From assembly GCF_013348805.1 (NCBI RefSeq), contig NZ_CP054690.1, forward strand, positions 1,674,001 through 1,738,000: DNA of 64,000 nt, given 5' to 3'. How positions within the stretch are numbered: position 1 is the stretch's first letter; every line of letters begins with the position of its first letter. The notes beneath the pieces are model-generated. The model saw only the letters and a program-made list of their open reading frames with translations. It was not told the DNA's origin and did not search any database. The position numbers and the translations under genes were made by a program. This document shows, piece by piece, positions 1 to 9,136 of this stretch. This DNA is from Rhodococcus sp. W8901. Its GTDB lineage: Bacteria > Actinomycetota > Actinomycetes > Mycobacteriales > Mycobacteriaceae.

Positions 1-2
1 AT

Positions 3-443
3 ACGGCGGACGCGCTGCTCGACAGTCTGCGCGATCTCGTGCGTCGTGGTCGTGAGGTCTCCGCCTCGCTGGCCCGCGAATCCGACGGCGACATGCTCAC
101 CGAGCCGATGGGGGCGGTGCTGTCGCACGTCGCCACCGGTCAGGGGAGACGCTGCAACGTGCTCGCCGAGCGGATGCGGATCACTCCCTCGACGTTGAGT
201 CGGCACATCGCCCATGCGGAGGATCTCGGCTACCTGATGCGAGTTCCCGATCCCGCCGATCGCCGGGCCACCCTGCCCGCGTTGACCGACGAGGGGGAAG
301 CGGTTCTACGTCGGCACCGCGAACGGCAGAGGGAATGGTTGCTGGCCTCGATCTCGGACTGGACCGACGGCGAGGCGCAACAGCTCGTGGACGGGCTCAC
401 GCGTTTGCGTATGTCGGTCCCGGACGCGATCTCGACACTTTGA
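3..443 (+). CDS. MarR-family transcriptional regulator (5' end outside window)
   Basis: A winged-helix DNA-binding regulator of the MarR family. The visible 146 residues contain the recognition-helix region (LAERMRITPSTLSRHIAHAEDLGYL) and the wing motif with DPADRRATLPALTDEGEAVL, both diagnostic of MarR proteins. The frame is open to the left edge before the first in-window GTG at 39, so the true start probably lies outside. It ends 71 bp before a drug-efflux MFS gene on the same strand, the usual MarR/efflux arrangement, so it probably represses that transporter and responds to a phenolic or drug-like ligand (inference). Confidence 0.85.
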   Translation, partial: TADALLDSLRDLVRRGREVSASLARESDGDMLTEPMGAVLSHVATGQGRRCNVLAERMRITPSTLSRHIAHAEDLGYLMRVPDPADRRATLPALTDEGEAVLRRHRERQREWLLASISDWTDGEAQQLVDGLTRLRMSVPDAISTL

Positions 444-514
444 CGTCGAGTTATTCAATTCACTTTTTACGCAACTGTTTTCGGGGTCACTCGAACAACT
501 CGTGAGGTTTCTGC

Positions 515-2191
515 ATGAGCACATCTGCCACCCGGGACACCGGGACATTCGATCCGTCATCCGATTCGCCGATGACCCACAAGCAGCGCATCCAGGCGCT
601 CGTGGGCCTGCTGCTCGGCATGTTCGTCGCCTTCCTGTCGTCGACGATCGTCTCGAACGCGCTGCCGACGATCATCACCGATCTGCACGGCACGCAGGAC
701 CAGTACACCTGGGTCGTCACCGCGACGCTGCTGGCCTCCACGGCCACCACCCCGATCTGGGGCAAGTTCTCCGACCTGGTCAGCAAGAAGCTCCTGGTCC
801 AGCTTGCGATCGCGATCTTCACGATCGGGTCGATGCTGGCCGGTCTGTCGCAGTCCGTCGGCATGCTCATCGGATTCCGTGTGATCCAGGGCATCGGACT
901 CGGCGGTCTCCAGGCGCTGGTCGTCATCGTGATCGCGAGCATGTTCAGCCCGCGTGAGCGTGGCCGCTACCAGGGCCCGATCGCTGCCGTGATGTCCGTC
1001 GCGACGGTCGCCGGGCCGCTGATCGGTGGCGTCATCGTCGACACCAGTTGGCTGGGCTGGCGCTGGACGTTCTTCGTCGGCGTCCCGCTCGCGGTGATCG
1101 CGTTGGTCTTCGTCCAGCGCACCCTCAACCTGCCCGTGGTCCGCAAGGACGTCAGCATCGACTACCTCGGTGCGGTGCTGATCGCGTCGGGCGTGAGCAC
1201 CCTGCTGATCTGGGTGACGCTGGCAGGCAAGAACTTCGACTGGGCGTCGGGAGTGTCGTACGGCCTCGTCGCGCTCGGTGTGGTGCTGCTCGGGCTCGCG
1301 GTCTTCGCCGAGTCCAAGGCGAAGGATCCGATCATCCCGCTGCGGCTGTTCCGTGACCGCACCACCGCCCTCGCAACCCTCGCGAGCGTCGCGGTCGGCA
1401 TCGCCCTCTTCGGTGGCGCGGTGTTCCTGGGCCAGTACTTCCAGATCGCGCGCGGTTACTCGCCGACGGCGGCCGGTCTGCTGACGCTGCCGATGGTCAT
1501 CGGTTCGATGGTCTCGTCCGCGGTGTCGGGTTCGCTCATCACCAAGTTCGGCCGTTGGAAGGGCTTCATCGTCGGCGGCTCGATCATGATGACGGTCGGC
1601 TTCTTCCTGCTCTCGACGATCGACCACCAGACCAACATGGTGCTGCTGGGCAGCTTCCTGTTCGTGTTGGGCGTCGGCATGGGCATGACGATGCAGAACC
1701 TGGTGCTGGCGGTGCAGAACACCGTGAGCCCGGAGGATCTCGGTTCGGCCAGTTCGACCGTCGGGTTCTTCCGCTCGCTCGGCGGCGCGGCCGGCGTCTC
1801 CGTCCTCGGCGCGGTGCTGTCGAGCCATGTCGCCGACCTCACCACCAAGGGCCTGGCGGCGGTCGGCATCGACGTCGGTGCGGGCGGCGGCTCCGGAGCG
1901 GGACTGTCGAACCTCAACGAGCTGCCCGGTCCCGTCGCGGACATCGTCCGCGGCTCCTACGGTGATGCAACCGCGCGGATCTTCCTGATCTCCGGCATCG
2001 TCTCGCTGCTCAGCCTCGCCGCGGTCCTGTTCATCAAGGAGGTCGCGCTGCGCACCTTCAGCGCCGACGACCAGCGCCGGGCCGAGGCGGACGGCGACGA
2101 CATCGACGCCGAGCTCGCCGAGATCGTCCAGGGCGACCCCGTCCTGGTGGACCCGCTCCCTGTGAAGCCCGGCGACCCCGGAAAGCAGTAG
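515..2191 (+). CDS. MFS drug-efflux transporter, EmrB/QacA (DHA2) family
   Basis: A 558-residue proton-driven multidrug exporter of the inner membrane. The length and the many hydrophobic segments fit the 14-helix DHA2 family. Motif A-like residues (GKFSDLVSKKLLV) follow TM2, and motif C-like glycine/proline residues (AGPLIGGVIVD) lie in TM5. A soluble acidic C-terminal tail of about 45 residues follows the last helix. The ATG at 515 is the first good start after the MarR stop, and the MarR gene just upstream is the likely regulator. The substrate cannot be deduced from sequence. Confidence 0.9.
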   Translation: MSTSATRDTGTFDPSSDSPMTHKQRIQALVGLLLGMFVAFLSSTIVSNALPTIITDLHGTQDQYTWVVTATLLASTATTPIWGKFSDLVSKKLLVQLAIAIFTIGSMLAGLSQSVGMLIGFRVIQGIGLGGLQALVVIVIASMFSPRERGRYQGPIAAVMSVATVAGPLIGGVIVDTSWLGWRWTFFVGVPLAVIALVFVQRTLNLPVVRKDVSIDYLGAVLIASGVSTLLIWVTLAGKNFDWASGVSYGLVALGVVLLGLAVFAESKAKDPIIPLRLFRDRTTALATLASVAVGIALFGGAVFLGQYFQIARGYSPTAAGLLTLPMVIGSMVSSAVSGSLITKFGRWKGFIVGGSIMMTVGFFLLSTIDHQTNMVLLGSFLFVLGVGMGMTMQNLVLAVQNTVSPEDLGSASSTVGFFRSLGGAAGVSVLGAVLSSHVADLTTKGLAAVGIDVGAGGGSGAGLSNLNELPGPVADIVRGSYGDATARIFLISGIVSLLSLAAVLFIKEVALRTFSADDQRRAEADGDDIDAELAEIVQGDPVLVDPLPVKPGDPGKQ

Positions 2192-2204
2192 GAGCAGGTC
2201 CGAC

Positions 2205-2955
2205 TCACCCAGAGGGTGGCGTGGGCAGCGGATTCACCGAATCGCTGTCCCACGTCACCCTTTGTGTGTCGAGGACCGGCAGCGCCTCGACGTCGGGGCA
2301 CTCCAGGACCGCACGGATGCACGCGGCGCTGCCGCCGACGTAGGTGCTCATGAGGTCCACGTCGGTCGCGACGCACCACGCCCGGTCATCGGGCCACCAC
2401 AGGCTCGCGCCGTGGCCGAAGGACGAGAACCGTGCGTCGGCCGCGGCGAGCGGTCCCCGGAACACGATCATCGGTCGTGCCGGCATCACGAGCCGTTCGA
2501 TTCCGGGCGGGACGTCCAGCACGTTGAGGATCTCGCACAGCGCGAACCGGCACGCGTCCGGCGAGTTGGTGAAGCCGGCGAGCACCGCTGCCAGCGCGTG
2601 GGCCTGCGGCGCCGGAAACGATCCGATATCGGGGTCGTCGTCCCACAGGCCGGGCTGGCCCGTCCAGATCCCAGGACCCGACGATCGACCCCCACTCCAT
2701 CACCGGATGCGCGACGGTGCCGTTCGCCGCCGCGACGTCGTGCCACCGCACCGGGATTTGGTCGTCGTACCCCGGTCCGGTGTGGAGGGTGGCGGGGTGG
2801 AAGATTCGCCCGTACGCCTCGAACACCGGTGGCACCAGTGAGCCGACGTCGTACTCGAAGTTCCGGACGGCGTCCGTGATCCAACGACCCGAGTCGGCGT
2901 CGGTGCACATCGTCAGCCCGCGGACTCGCCAGTCGCCGTCGTCGAGGTCGGTCAT
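2205..2955 (-). pseudogene. Conserved hypothetical protein, disrupted by one frameshift
   Basis: Two reading frames join to give one protein of about 249 residues. The first begins MTDLDDGDWRVRG at 2955 and runs to about ...EWGSIVGSWDLDG. The second resumes as LWDDDPDIGSFPAPQAHALA and runs to the stop at 2205. The switch lies in a G/C-rich stretch at about 2650-2665, where removing one base would restore a single frame. The protein has no motif I can name; WWPDDRAWCVATDVD looks like a conserved core. It converges on the MFS gene and is divergent from the methyltransferase. Real mutation and sequencing error cannot be separated here. Confidence 0.65.
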
Positions 2956-2988
2956 CGGGCCAGGATCACACGGAATAGGCTCGTCGGC

Positions 2989-3576
2989 ATGGCCGACACC
3001 CGCTGGCAGCGTGAACGATCCGCGTCCGACTCCCGTCAGTACATCGAGCGCTTCGCGCAGCTCGAGGCCGAGGGCACGGACCTGCACGGGGAAGCCCGTG
3101 CCGTCGATGCGATGCTGCCACGTGGCGCGCGTGTGCTCGACGCCGGTTGCGGCACAGGGCGACTCGGTGCCGAACTGGCGAGGCGAGGACACCGCGTGAC
3201 GGCCGTCGACTTGGATCCGATCCTCGTGGCGGAGGCCCGGAAGCATTCGGAACTCACCGTGCACGAGGCCGATCTGGCGACGCTCGACCTGCCGGGGGAG
3301 CGGTTCGACGCCGTCGTCGCGGCCGGCAACGTGCTGATCTTCGTCGCCCGCGGTACCGAGCGCCGGGTGGTCCAGCGGCTCGCCGACCACCTCGTGCCCG
3401 GCGGCATCCTGGTGACGGGCTTCGCGACCGACTACGAGTACACGGTGGACGAGTTCGACGCCGACCTCGCCGCCGCGGGCCTGGTCCGGGAGCACCGCTT
3501 CGCGACGTGGGATCTGCGGCCGTGGCGCGACGGCGCCGGTTGGGCCGTAACCGTCGCCCGCAAACCTGGGGACTGA
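2989..3576 (+). CDS. Class I SAM-dependent methyltransferase
   Basis: A 195-residue Rossmann-fold methyltransferase. The SAM-binding motif I (ARVLDAGCGTGRLGAELA, about residues 47-64) is followed by the acidic ribose-binding residue in motif II (VTAVDLD) and by FDAVVAAGNVL in the motif IV position. It fits the short Methyltransf_25/11 type. The ATG at 2989 follows the divergent start of the broken gene at 2955, so they share a 33-bp promoter region. The substrate is unknown. Confidence 0.85.
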   Translation: MADTRWQRERSASDSRQYIERFAQLEAEGTDLHGEARAVDAMLPRGARVLDAGCGTGRLGAELARRGHRVTAVDLDPILVAEARKHSELTVHEADLATLDLPGERFDAVVAAGNVLIFVARGTERRVVQRLADHLVPGGILVTGFATDYEYTVDEFDADLAAAGLVREHRFATWDLRPWRDGAGWAVTVARKPGD

Positions 3577-3639
3577 CCGACTCGTCGGTTTCGGTTACGG
3601 TCTCTGCCGACACACCGTCGTCAGACCCAGGGGGATCCC

Positions 3640-4047
3640 ATGGCCGAGCCGACCTACAACCCGGGCCCGAGCTCGCAGTTCGGGGGCGCGCCGGGCTACC
3701 CGCAGCAGCCGTACCCGTCCGCGCCGCAGTATCCGGTGCCGCCGGTCCCCGGCCAGTACGGCGGGCAGCCGCCGCTGCCGCCGTCGAACGCCGGTTGGGC
3801 CGTCGCGGCGCTCATCTTCTTCTGGCCGGTCGCGTTCTCGGCGTTCGGACACCTGCACGACATCTTCCCGAAGTGGTCGATGGGCGACTACCAGGGAGCG
3901 CAGTACGCGTCGGACCGCGTCAAGGCGCTCGGCAAGATCGCGCTGTGCATCGCCGCCGGCCTCATCGTGCTGTACGTGATCTTCATCATCATCCTGATCG
4001 CGGTCACCGCGAACGACGTCAGCTCCGGCTACTCGTACAACTACTGA
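3640..4047 (+). CDS. CD225/dispanin-type small membrane protein
   Basis: A 135-residue protein with a proline/glycine/tyrosine-rich N-terminus (about residues 1-50) followed by two membrane segments (about 52-70 and 102-125). The linker GDYQGAQYASDRVKALGKIAL is typical of the CD225/dispanin domain shared by bacterial proteins and animal IFITMs. Bacterial members have no established function; the family sits in membranes and may affect curvature or fusion. GGGGGATCCC precedes the ATG at 3640. A strong hairpin follows the stop. Confidence 0.75.
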   Translation: MAEPTYNPGPSSQFGGAPGYPQQPYPSAPQYPVPPVPGQYGGQPPLPPSNAGWAVAALIFFWPVAFSAFGHLHDIFPKWSMGDYQGAQYASDRVKALGKIALCIAAGLIVLYVIFIIILIAVTANDVSSGYSYNY

Positions 4048-4053
4048 CCCACC

Positions 4054-4084
4054 CGGTGGTCGGCCGAAGCGTGGCCGACCACCG
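4054..4084. terminator. Hairpin terminator after the CD225-type gene
   Basis: Perfect 11-bp arms GGTGGTCGGCC and GGCCGACCACC surround a 7-nt loop directly after the stop at 4047. There is no T-tract, as is common in actinobacteria. Confidence 0.6.
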
Positions 4085-4118
4085 CCGCGGTGCCGGGACG
4101 CCGTAGAATCCCTATACC

Positions 4119-5198
4119 GTGAGCCTTACCCTCGGAATCGTCGGCCTCCCCAACGTCGGCAAGTCGACCCTTTTCAACGCGCTGACCAACAACGATGTGC
4201 TGGCCGCGAACTACCCGTTCGCCACCATCGAGCCCAACGTCGGGCTGGTCGAGCTGCCGGACGAGCGGCTGAAGAAGCTGGCCGAGATCTTCGGTTCCGA
4301 GCGCATCCTGCCCGCCACAGTGTCGTTCGTCGACATCGCCGGCATCGTCAAGGGCGCCTCCGAGGGCGCGGGCCTGGGCAACAAGTTCCTCGCCAACATC
4401 CGCGAGGCCGACGCCATCTGCCAGGTGGTCCGCGTCTTCGCCGACGACGACGTGGTCCATGTCGACGGTCGCGTCGATCCGGCGTCGGACATCGAGGTGA
4501 TCGAGACCGAGCTCGTCATCGCCGACATGCAGACCTTGGAGAAGGCGCTCCCGCGTCTGGACAAGGAAGCGCGCAAGAACAAGGAACTCAAGGCGCAGCA
4601 CGACGAGGCGCTCAAGGCTCAAGCGTTCCTCGACGAGGGCAAGACGCTGTTCAGCGTCAAGGACAAGCTCGACTTCTCGCTGCTGCGTGAGCTGAGCCTG
4701 CTCACCACCAAGCCTTTCCTGTACGTCTTCAACGCCGACGAGGCCGTCCTCACCGACGAGGCCAGGGTCGCCGAGCTGCGCGCCTCCGTCGCGCCCGCCG
4801 ACGCCGTATTCCTCGACGCCAAGGTGGAGCAGGAACTGCTCGAGCTGGACGAGGAAGATCGCCAGGAGATGCTCGACTCCATCGGTCAGTCCGAGCCCGG
4901 CCTGCACGCCCTCGCCCGCACCGGATTCCACACCCTCGGCCTGCAGACCTACCTCACCGCCGGTCCCAAGGAAGCGCGCGCCTGGACCATCCACAAGGGC
5001 GACACCGCCCCGCAGGCCGCCGGCGTCATCCACACAGACTTCGAGCGCGGCTTCATCAAGGCCGAGATCGTGTCGTTCGACGACCTCGTCGAGACCGGAT
5101 CCATGAACGCCGCCAAGGCCGCCGGCAAGGTGCGCATGGAAGGCAAGGACTACGTCATGCAGGACGGCGACGTCGTGGAGTTCCGCTTCAACGTCTAG
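4119..5198 (+). CDS. ychF: YchF/Obg-like ATPase
   Basis: A 359-residue cytoplasmic P-loop NTPase of the YchF/OLA1 family, which binds ATP rather than GTP and associates with ribosomes. The P-loop GLPNVGKST is at residues 8-16, the G3-like DIAGIVKGASEGAGLGNKFL around residues 68-87, and NADE takes the place of the NKxD specificity motif. A coiled-coil insertion (about 130-200) and a C-terminal TGS domain complete the family layout. The start is GTG at 4119; a TAGAAT hexamer 9 bp upstream suggests a leaderless transcript. Length matches the family. Confidence 0.95.
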   Translation: MSLTLGIVGLPNVGKSTLFNALTNNDVLAANYPFATIEPNVGLVELPDERLKKLAEIFGSERILPATVSFVDIAGIVKGASEGAGLGNKFLANIREADAICQVVRVFADDDVVHVDGRVDPASDIEVIETELVIADMQTLEKALPRLDKEARKNKELKAQHDEALKAQAFLDEGKTLFSVKDKLDFSLLRELSLLTTKPFLYVFNADEAVLTDEARVAELRASVAPADAVFLDAKVEQELLELDEEDRQEMLDSIGQSEPGLHALARTGFHTLGLQTYLTAGPKEARAWTIHKGDTAPQAAGVIHTDFERGFIKAEIVSFDDLVETGSMNAAKAAGKVRMEGKDYVMQDGDVVEFRFNV

Positions 5199-5241
5199 AT
5201 CCACTGGTCAGAGGCTTGATTTCACTCCTCGGTACGCACTG

Positions 5242-5287
5242 GAACCCGCAGGGCTCGGAACATTTCGTTCCGCGGCCCTGCGGGTTC
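5242..5287. terminator. Strong hairpin terminator after ychF
   Basis: Arms GAACCCGCAGGGC and GCCCTGCGGGTTC are perfectly complementary, and a second inner stem CGGAAC/GTTCCG continues the helix. It lies 43 bp after the ychF stop and is the longest hairpin in this part of the window. Confidence 0.8.
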
Positions 5288-5473
5288 TGTCGTCTGCATG
5301 TGTGTGAGCCGGGTTACGCTCGGCCGGCGGGTGTCGACGGTGAAGAGCCGTCGGTGTTCGAAGGACCGCTCCGCCGCGACAGCGCGCCGAACGTGTGGTT
5401 CCATGCCCGTACGCGAGGAAGCCCGGGAACCCCCGTGTCCACACCGGCACGGTGATCGGAGGAGTCGGACACG

Positions 5474-6361
5474 ATGGCAGGTTCCGAAAGCGACGCGATA
5501 TTCGAGACCCTGTTGGAATCTGCCAAGCGACTGTCGTTCGATTCGAGGAGTCCGTTCGTGTACCGGCCCGAACCCGGCGACGACGAACGCCACGGCATGA
5601 CGCCGCAGTGGTCACCGCTCTACGGAACCCCGCTGTGGGACGGCATGTCCGAGGAGGAGCGCGTCCGGCTGACCAGGAGCGAGGTCGCGCAGTTCCTGGG
5701 CATCGGCATCTGGCTCGAAGTGGGTTTGCAGGTGGCTTTGCTGAGGGCGAGCCACAGCGCGGATCCGGGACGCCCGGACATCAAGTTCCTCTTCAACGAA
5801 TGCGCGGACGAGAACCTACATTCGTTGATGTTCGCCAACGCCATCGAGAGCATCGGATCCCACTTCTATCCGCGCGACCGGATGCTGGACTTCTTCGGTT
5901 GGCTGTTCCGCCACGTCGTGTGGGACGAAGTCGCGTACGGAATCGTCCTCGCCGGCGAGGAGATCTTCGACGTCATGCAACGTGACTGGATGAACAGTGA
6001 CGACGTCGCGGCACCCATCCGCCGGTCCGCCTACATTCACGTCGTCGAAGAGTCCCGGCACATGGCGTTCGCGCGTCGGAAGATCCGCGATCGATTGGTC
6101 GGACGCTCCCGCTTCCGGCGATTTGTCAGCACCATGATCATCGCGGCAGGAATGCACCTCGTCGCGAGAAGCCTGATCAATCGCCGGGTGTACGACGAGC
6201 TCGGCCTCGACTGGGATGTCGTGAAGGCGAACATCGACGGCAACGAACACCATCGGATGATGTTCCGGAGGGCAGCGGAACCGTTCGTGGAGTTCCTGAG
6301 CAGAGAAGGGCTGCTGAATTCCGGCGCTCGATGGATCTATCGAAAGTCGAACCTTCTCTGA
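5474..6361 (+). CDS. Diiron oxygenase, AurF (p-aminobenzoate N-oxygenase) family
   Basis: A 295-residue ferritin-like diiron enzyme. Likely metal ligands are spread over four helices: E82, E109/E113 with H116 (ECADENLHS), E152 (WDEVAYG), and E192/E193 with H196 (HVVEESRHMAF). AurF itself oxidises aryl-amines to nitro groups using O2 and external electrons. The start has a good ribosome site (GGAGGAG). The next gene, 12 bp away, encodes a ferredoxin/flavin reductase suited to supplying electrons; the same pairing (Rv0885-Rv0886 fprB) exists in M. tuberculosis. The substrate of this homologue is unknown. Confidence 0.8.
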   Translation: MAGSESDAIFETLLESAKRLSFDSRSPFVYRPEPGDDERHGMTPQWSPLYGTPLWDGMSEEERVRLTRSEVAQFLGIGIWLEVGLQVALLRASHSADPGRPDIKFLFNECADENLHSLMFANAIESIGSHFYPRDRMLDFFGWLFRHVVWDEVAYGIVLAGEEIFDVMQRDWMNSDDVAAPIRRSAYIHVVEESRHMAFARRKIRDRLVGRSRFRRFVSTMIIAAGMHLVARSLINRRVYDELGLDWDVVKANIDGNEHHRMMFRRAAEPFVEFLSREGLLNSGARWIYRKSNLL

Positions 6362-6373
6362 CTAGGAGTTGTC

Positions 6374-7762
6374 GTGGCCCACGTCATCCTGGGACATTGC
6401 TGTAAGGACGCCTCGTGTGTGCGGGTGTGCCCGCAGAACTGCATCCATCCCGCCCCCGGCGAGGACGGCTACGCGTTCACCGAGACGCTCTACATCGACC
6501 CCGACTCGTGCATCGACTGCACCGCATGCGTCGAGGCATGTCCGGCCTCGGCCATCAAATCCGAGCACGCGCTGACCTCGACCGAACTCCCGTACGCCGC
6601 CCGCAACAGGGAGTACTTCGTGCAGACCCCCGCCGCACCGCGCTCCCGCCCGCACGCGGTCTTCGAGCTGCCACTGGCCGGCCCGCGCGACCGACTCGAG
6701 GTTGCCATCGTGGGATCGGGTGCTGCCGCGATGTACACCGTCCGCGAACTCCTGCAGCGATCGTCGTCGATCCGTGTCACCGTCTACGAGCAGTACGACA
6801 CGGTCGGGGGCCTGTTGCGTCGGGGTGTGTCCCCGGACCATGTCGGCGTGCGCGAGATGATCCGACTGTTCGACGTGCCCTTCGGCGACGACCGCGTCAC
6901 GATCGTTCCCGGAACCGAAGTCGGCGTGGATATCTCGATCGAAGAGCTTCGGCGGGGATTCGATGCCGTGATCCTCGCCTGCGGGGCCTCGCAGCCGCGT
7001 CAGATCGGCTCCTCCGGTGCCGGTGCCGAGATCCACCAGGCCATCGACATTCTGGTTGCCGAGAACTGCGGCACATCCCCGCCGCCCGCACCTGCCGGAC
7101 CCCGATGCGTCGTGATCGGCGCGGGCAACGTCGCCTTCGACGTCGTCCGCTGGGTCGCGAAGACCCGCGACCGGGTGGCCGCGAGCGAACAGCTCCGCGA
7201 ACTGGTGATCCTGTCGCGGTCGGCCCCGGACGGCGCCGCCTTCACTCCGTCGGCGTTCTACGAGCTTCTCGACCTCGAGCCCACCGAGGTCCTGATCGAC
7301 CGCGCCGGCAGCGCACCCCGCGCCGCCGCGGACAGCCCGCTGCTGCACGCGTTGTCGCACCTGCCCTCAACCGATGTCCGCGCCGTGCCCGCCGCGGCGA
7401 CCGGCGCTGCGGGGCCCCTGCGCATCGTCCTGTCGTTCGGACAGGAAGTGGCCGACCTGGCGAAGACCGAGCACGGCGCCGTCGCGGTCACTACGAACGC
7501 CGGCCGGACCTTCCACACCAACTCGGCGATCTGCGCCACCGGATTCACCACCAAACCGATCGACGGCGTCCCGCTCGGCACCCGCGGTGTCGTGCCCAAC
7601 CGTCGCGGACAGGTGATCTCCCACGAGAGCGGCGATCCCCTCGAGGGGCTGTACGTCGTCGGCTGGGCGAAGCGAGGCGCGTCCGGCGGCGTCGGCGACA
7701 ACCGCACCTGCGCGGCCGAAACCGTCACACAACTCGCCGCGGACCTCCGCTCACGGGTGTGA
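6374..7762 (+). CDS. fprB: Ferredoxin/ferredoxin-NADP reductase fusion, FprB type
   Basis: A 462-residue electron-transfer protein. Residues 1-65 form a bacterial ferredoxin domain with clusters at C9/C10/C15/C19/C23 and C46/C49/C52/C56. The rest is an adrenodoxin-reductase-like flavoprotein with an FAD site (VAIVGSGAAAM) and an NADP site (CVVIGAGNVAFDVVRW). It should pass electrons from NADPH through FAD to its own Fe-S clusters and then to a partner oxygenase, most simply the AurF-family enzyme just upstream. GTG start preceded by AGGAG. The two genes look cotranscribed. Confidence 0.88.
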   Translation: MAHVILGHCCKDASCVRVCPQNCIHPAPGEDGYAFTETLYIDPDSCIDCTACVEACPASAIKSEHALTSTELPYAARNREYFVQTPAAPRSRPHAVFELPLAGPRDRLEVAIVGSGAAAMYTVRELLQRSSSIRVTVYEQYDTVGGLLRRGVSPDHVGVREMIRLFDVPFGDDRVTIVPGTEVGVDISIEELRRGFDAVILACGASQPRQIGSSGAGAEIHQAIDILVAENCGTSPPPAPAGPRCVVIGAGNVAFDVVRWVAKTRDRVAASEQLRELVILSRSAPDGAAFTPSAFYELLDLEPTEVLIDRAGSAPRAAADSPLLHALSHLPSTDVRAVPAAATGAAGPLRIVLSFGQEVADLAKTEHGAVAVTTNAGRTFHTNSAICATGFTTKPIDGVPLGTRGVVPNRRGQVISHESGDPLEGLYVVGWAKRGASGGVGDNRTCAAETVTQLAADLRSRV

Positions 7763-7790
7763 CGTAACGGCGACGTCAATCTCCGAACTC

Positions 7791-8046
7791 GACGAGCGCC
7801 TCACTCAACGTCCGTCAGGTGACGAACCACCGCGGCACCAACTGTCGCCGAGGATTCCGACGCCGGACGCTGCCAGGTACACGCGAAGCTGGTGCATTCG
7901 TCCGGCGTGCGGGCGCAGGATCGTGTGCAGCACAGCACGTCCCGAGGCGCTCACGCCGGTGCCACACACCTCGATCAGCGTCTCGGAGCTGGGTTCGCGG
8001 GAGTCGACGTGCGGGATGTCCTCGTGGAATGGCGCCGGTTTCCTCC
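7791..8046 (-). pseudogene. Degenerate second copy of the RluA-type pseudouridine synthase gene (part 1)
   Basis: This stretch matches, base by base with scattered changes, the 3' half of the intact pseudouridine synthase gene at 10971-11930. For example GGTGCATTCGTCCGGCGTGC here corresponds to a near-identical stretch near 11177. Two internal pieces are missing: about 95 bp (junction CGCGGCA/CCAACTG near 7838) and about 360 bp (junction GGGAGTCGACGTGC near 8004, where both parental ends carry a GTCGACG microhomology). No long frame survives. The match stops at about 8046 and resumes at 9161. Confidence 0.8.
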
Positions 8047-8149
8047 TATGTGGGCCACTCGCTCGTGTTCGGCAGAGCGGCGTCGCCGCGTCGTCGGTAA
8101 CGATCTGCTAAGGCCTGTGGCCGAAGCTGGGCGTGGTGCGCCTGCTGTC

Positions 8150-9136
8150 ATGGATGCTGCAGAGGTGACATTCGCCAAGCGAAGCTGTTCCGCCCTATGG
8201 GTGGTGATGCTGTGTGTCGCAGGCTTGTTGGTCGCGGCGTCGGGGAGCAGCGGGGCCGCACCGCCGCCGGGTTGGCGATACACGATGGTGGCGTTCAGTA
8301 ACACCAGTGACCACGACATGGATGTGTTCGAGTCGGGGGACGGCTCCCAGTTCCAGCTCGTCCAACCGTCGGCGTATCGGCCCCCGTCAGGACTTGTGCG
8401 TGACCCGAGCATCTTCCGGAACGCGGACGGGCTGTACTACGTCACGTACACGACGGGCGGCGGGGCGAGTATCGGCTTCGCGCGCAGCAGTGACCGCGTC
8501 AACTGGACGCACATGGGCAACCTTCCGGTCCCGTTCTGCTGCGCCCTCATGCCGGGGACGGGAGACGGCACGGGTTCGGCGAGCCCGCCCGGCTCCTCCG
8601 GGTCGGCGGGGTCGGCCGACGGGCCGTCGCTGTCGCCGTTCGTCAGCAAGGCGTGGGCGCCTGAATGGTTCGTGGACGGCGACCGCGTCAACGTCATCCT
8701 GTCGATGTCGACCGGTGGGGGATTCGTGCCGTATCTGATGTCGGCGCTGGAACCCTCGCTCCGGCAGTGGAGCCTGCCCGTTCCTCTCGCCGGGATCGGA
8801 GCCGACCACATCGACACCACCGTGGTCAAGGTTGGATCGACATATCATGCGTTCACCAAGAACGAGACGACCAAGGTCATCGAGCACGCGGTCGCCTCGT
8901 CGGTGACCGGTCCCTACTCCTTCGTCCCACCCGGAAACTGGGGCACGCTGGTGGAGGGCCCAGCCGTCGTCCAGCTGCCGAACGGTGCCTGGAGGATCTA
9001 CCTCGACGCCTACACCGAAGGAAAGTATCTTTATTCCGACAGCACGGATGGTCTGAGTACCTGGTCGCCCGTGCAAGAGCTTCCAGGTTCTTCCGGGAAG
9101 GTGCGCCACATCAGTGTGATGCGAGAGCCGGTATGA
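8150..9136 (+). CDS. Secreted glycoside hydrolase, GH43-like five-bladed propeller
   Basis: A 328-residue protein with an N-terminal signal peptide (hydrophobic WVVMLCVAGLLVAASGSSGA, cleavage near residues 30-37). Blades carry motifs seen in clan GH-F enzymes: LVRDPSIFRNADGLYYVTYT (likely catalytic-base Asp), WAPEWFVDGDRVNVI (likely acid Glu or stabiliser), HIDTTVVKVG and VEGPAVVQLPNGAWRIYLD. GH43 enzymes usually cleave arabinose or xylose side chains outside the cell. The ATG at 8150 is preferred; GTG at 8165 is an alternative. The gene sits inside an insertion that splits the decayed pseudouridine synthase copy. Confidence 0.75.
   Translation: MDAAEVTFAKRSCSALWVVMLCVAGLLVAASGSSGAAPPPGWRYTMVAFSNTSDHDMDVFESGDGSQFQLVQPSAYRPPSGLVRDPSIFRNADGLYYVTYTTGGGASIGFARSSDRVNWTHMGNLPVPFCCALMPGTGDGTGSASPPGSSGSAGSADGPSLSPFVSKAWAPEWFVDGDRVNVILSMSTGGGFVPYLMSALEPSLRQWSLPVPLAGIGADHIDTTVVKVGSTYHAFTKNETTKVIEHAVASSVTGPYSFVPPGNWGTLVEGPAVVQLPNGAWRIYLDAYTEGKYLYSDSTDGLSTWSPVQELPGSSGKVRHISVMREPV

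Noticed and set aside
557-1828. Long minus-strand open frame of 423 codons opposite the MFS gene
   Set aside because: Composition is Arg/Asp/His/Glu-rich shadow coding of a high-GC gene, with no domain or ribosome site.
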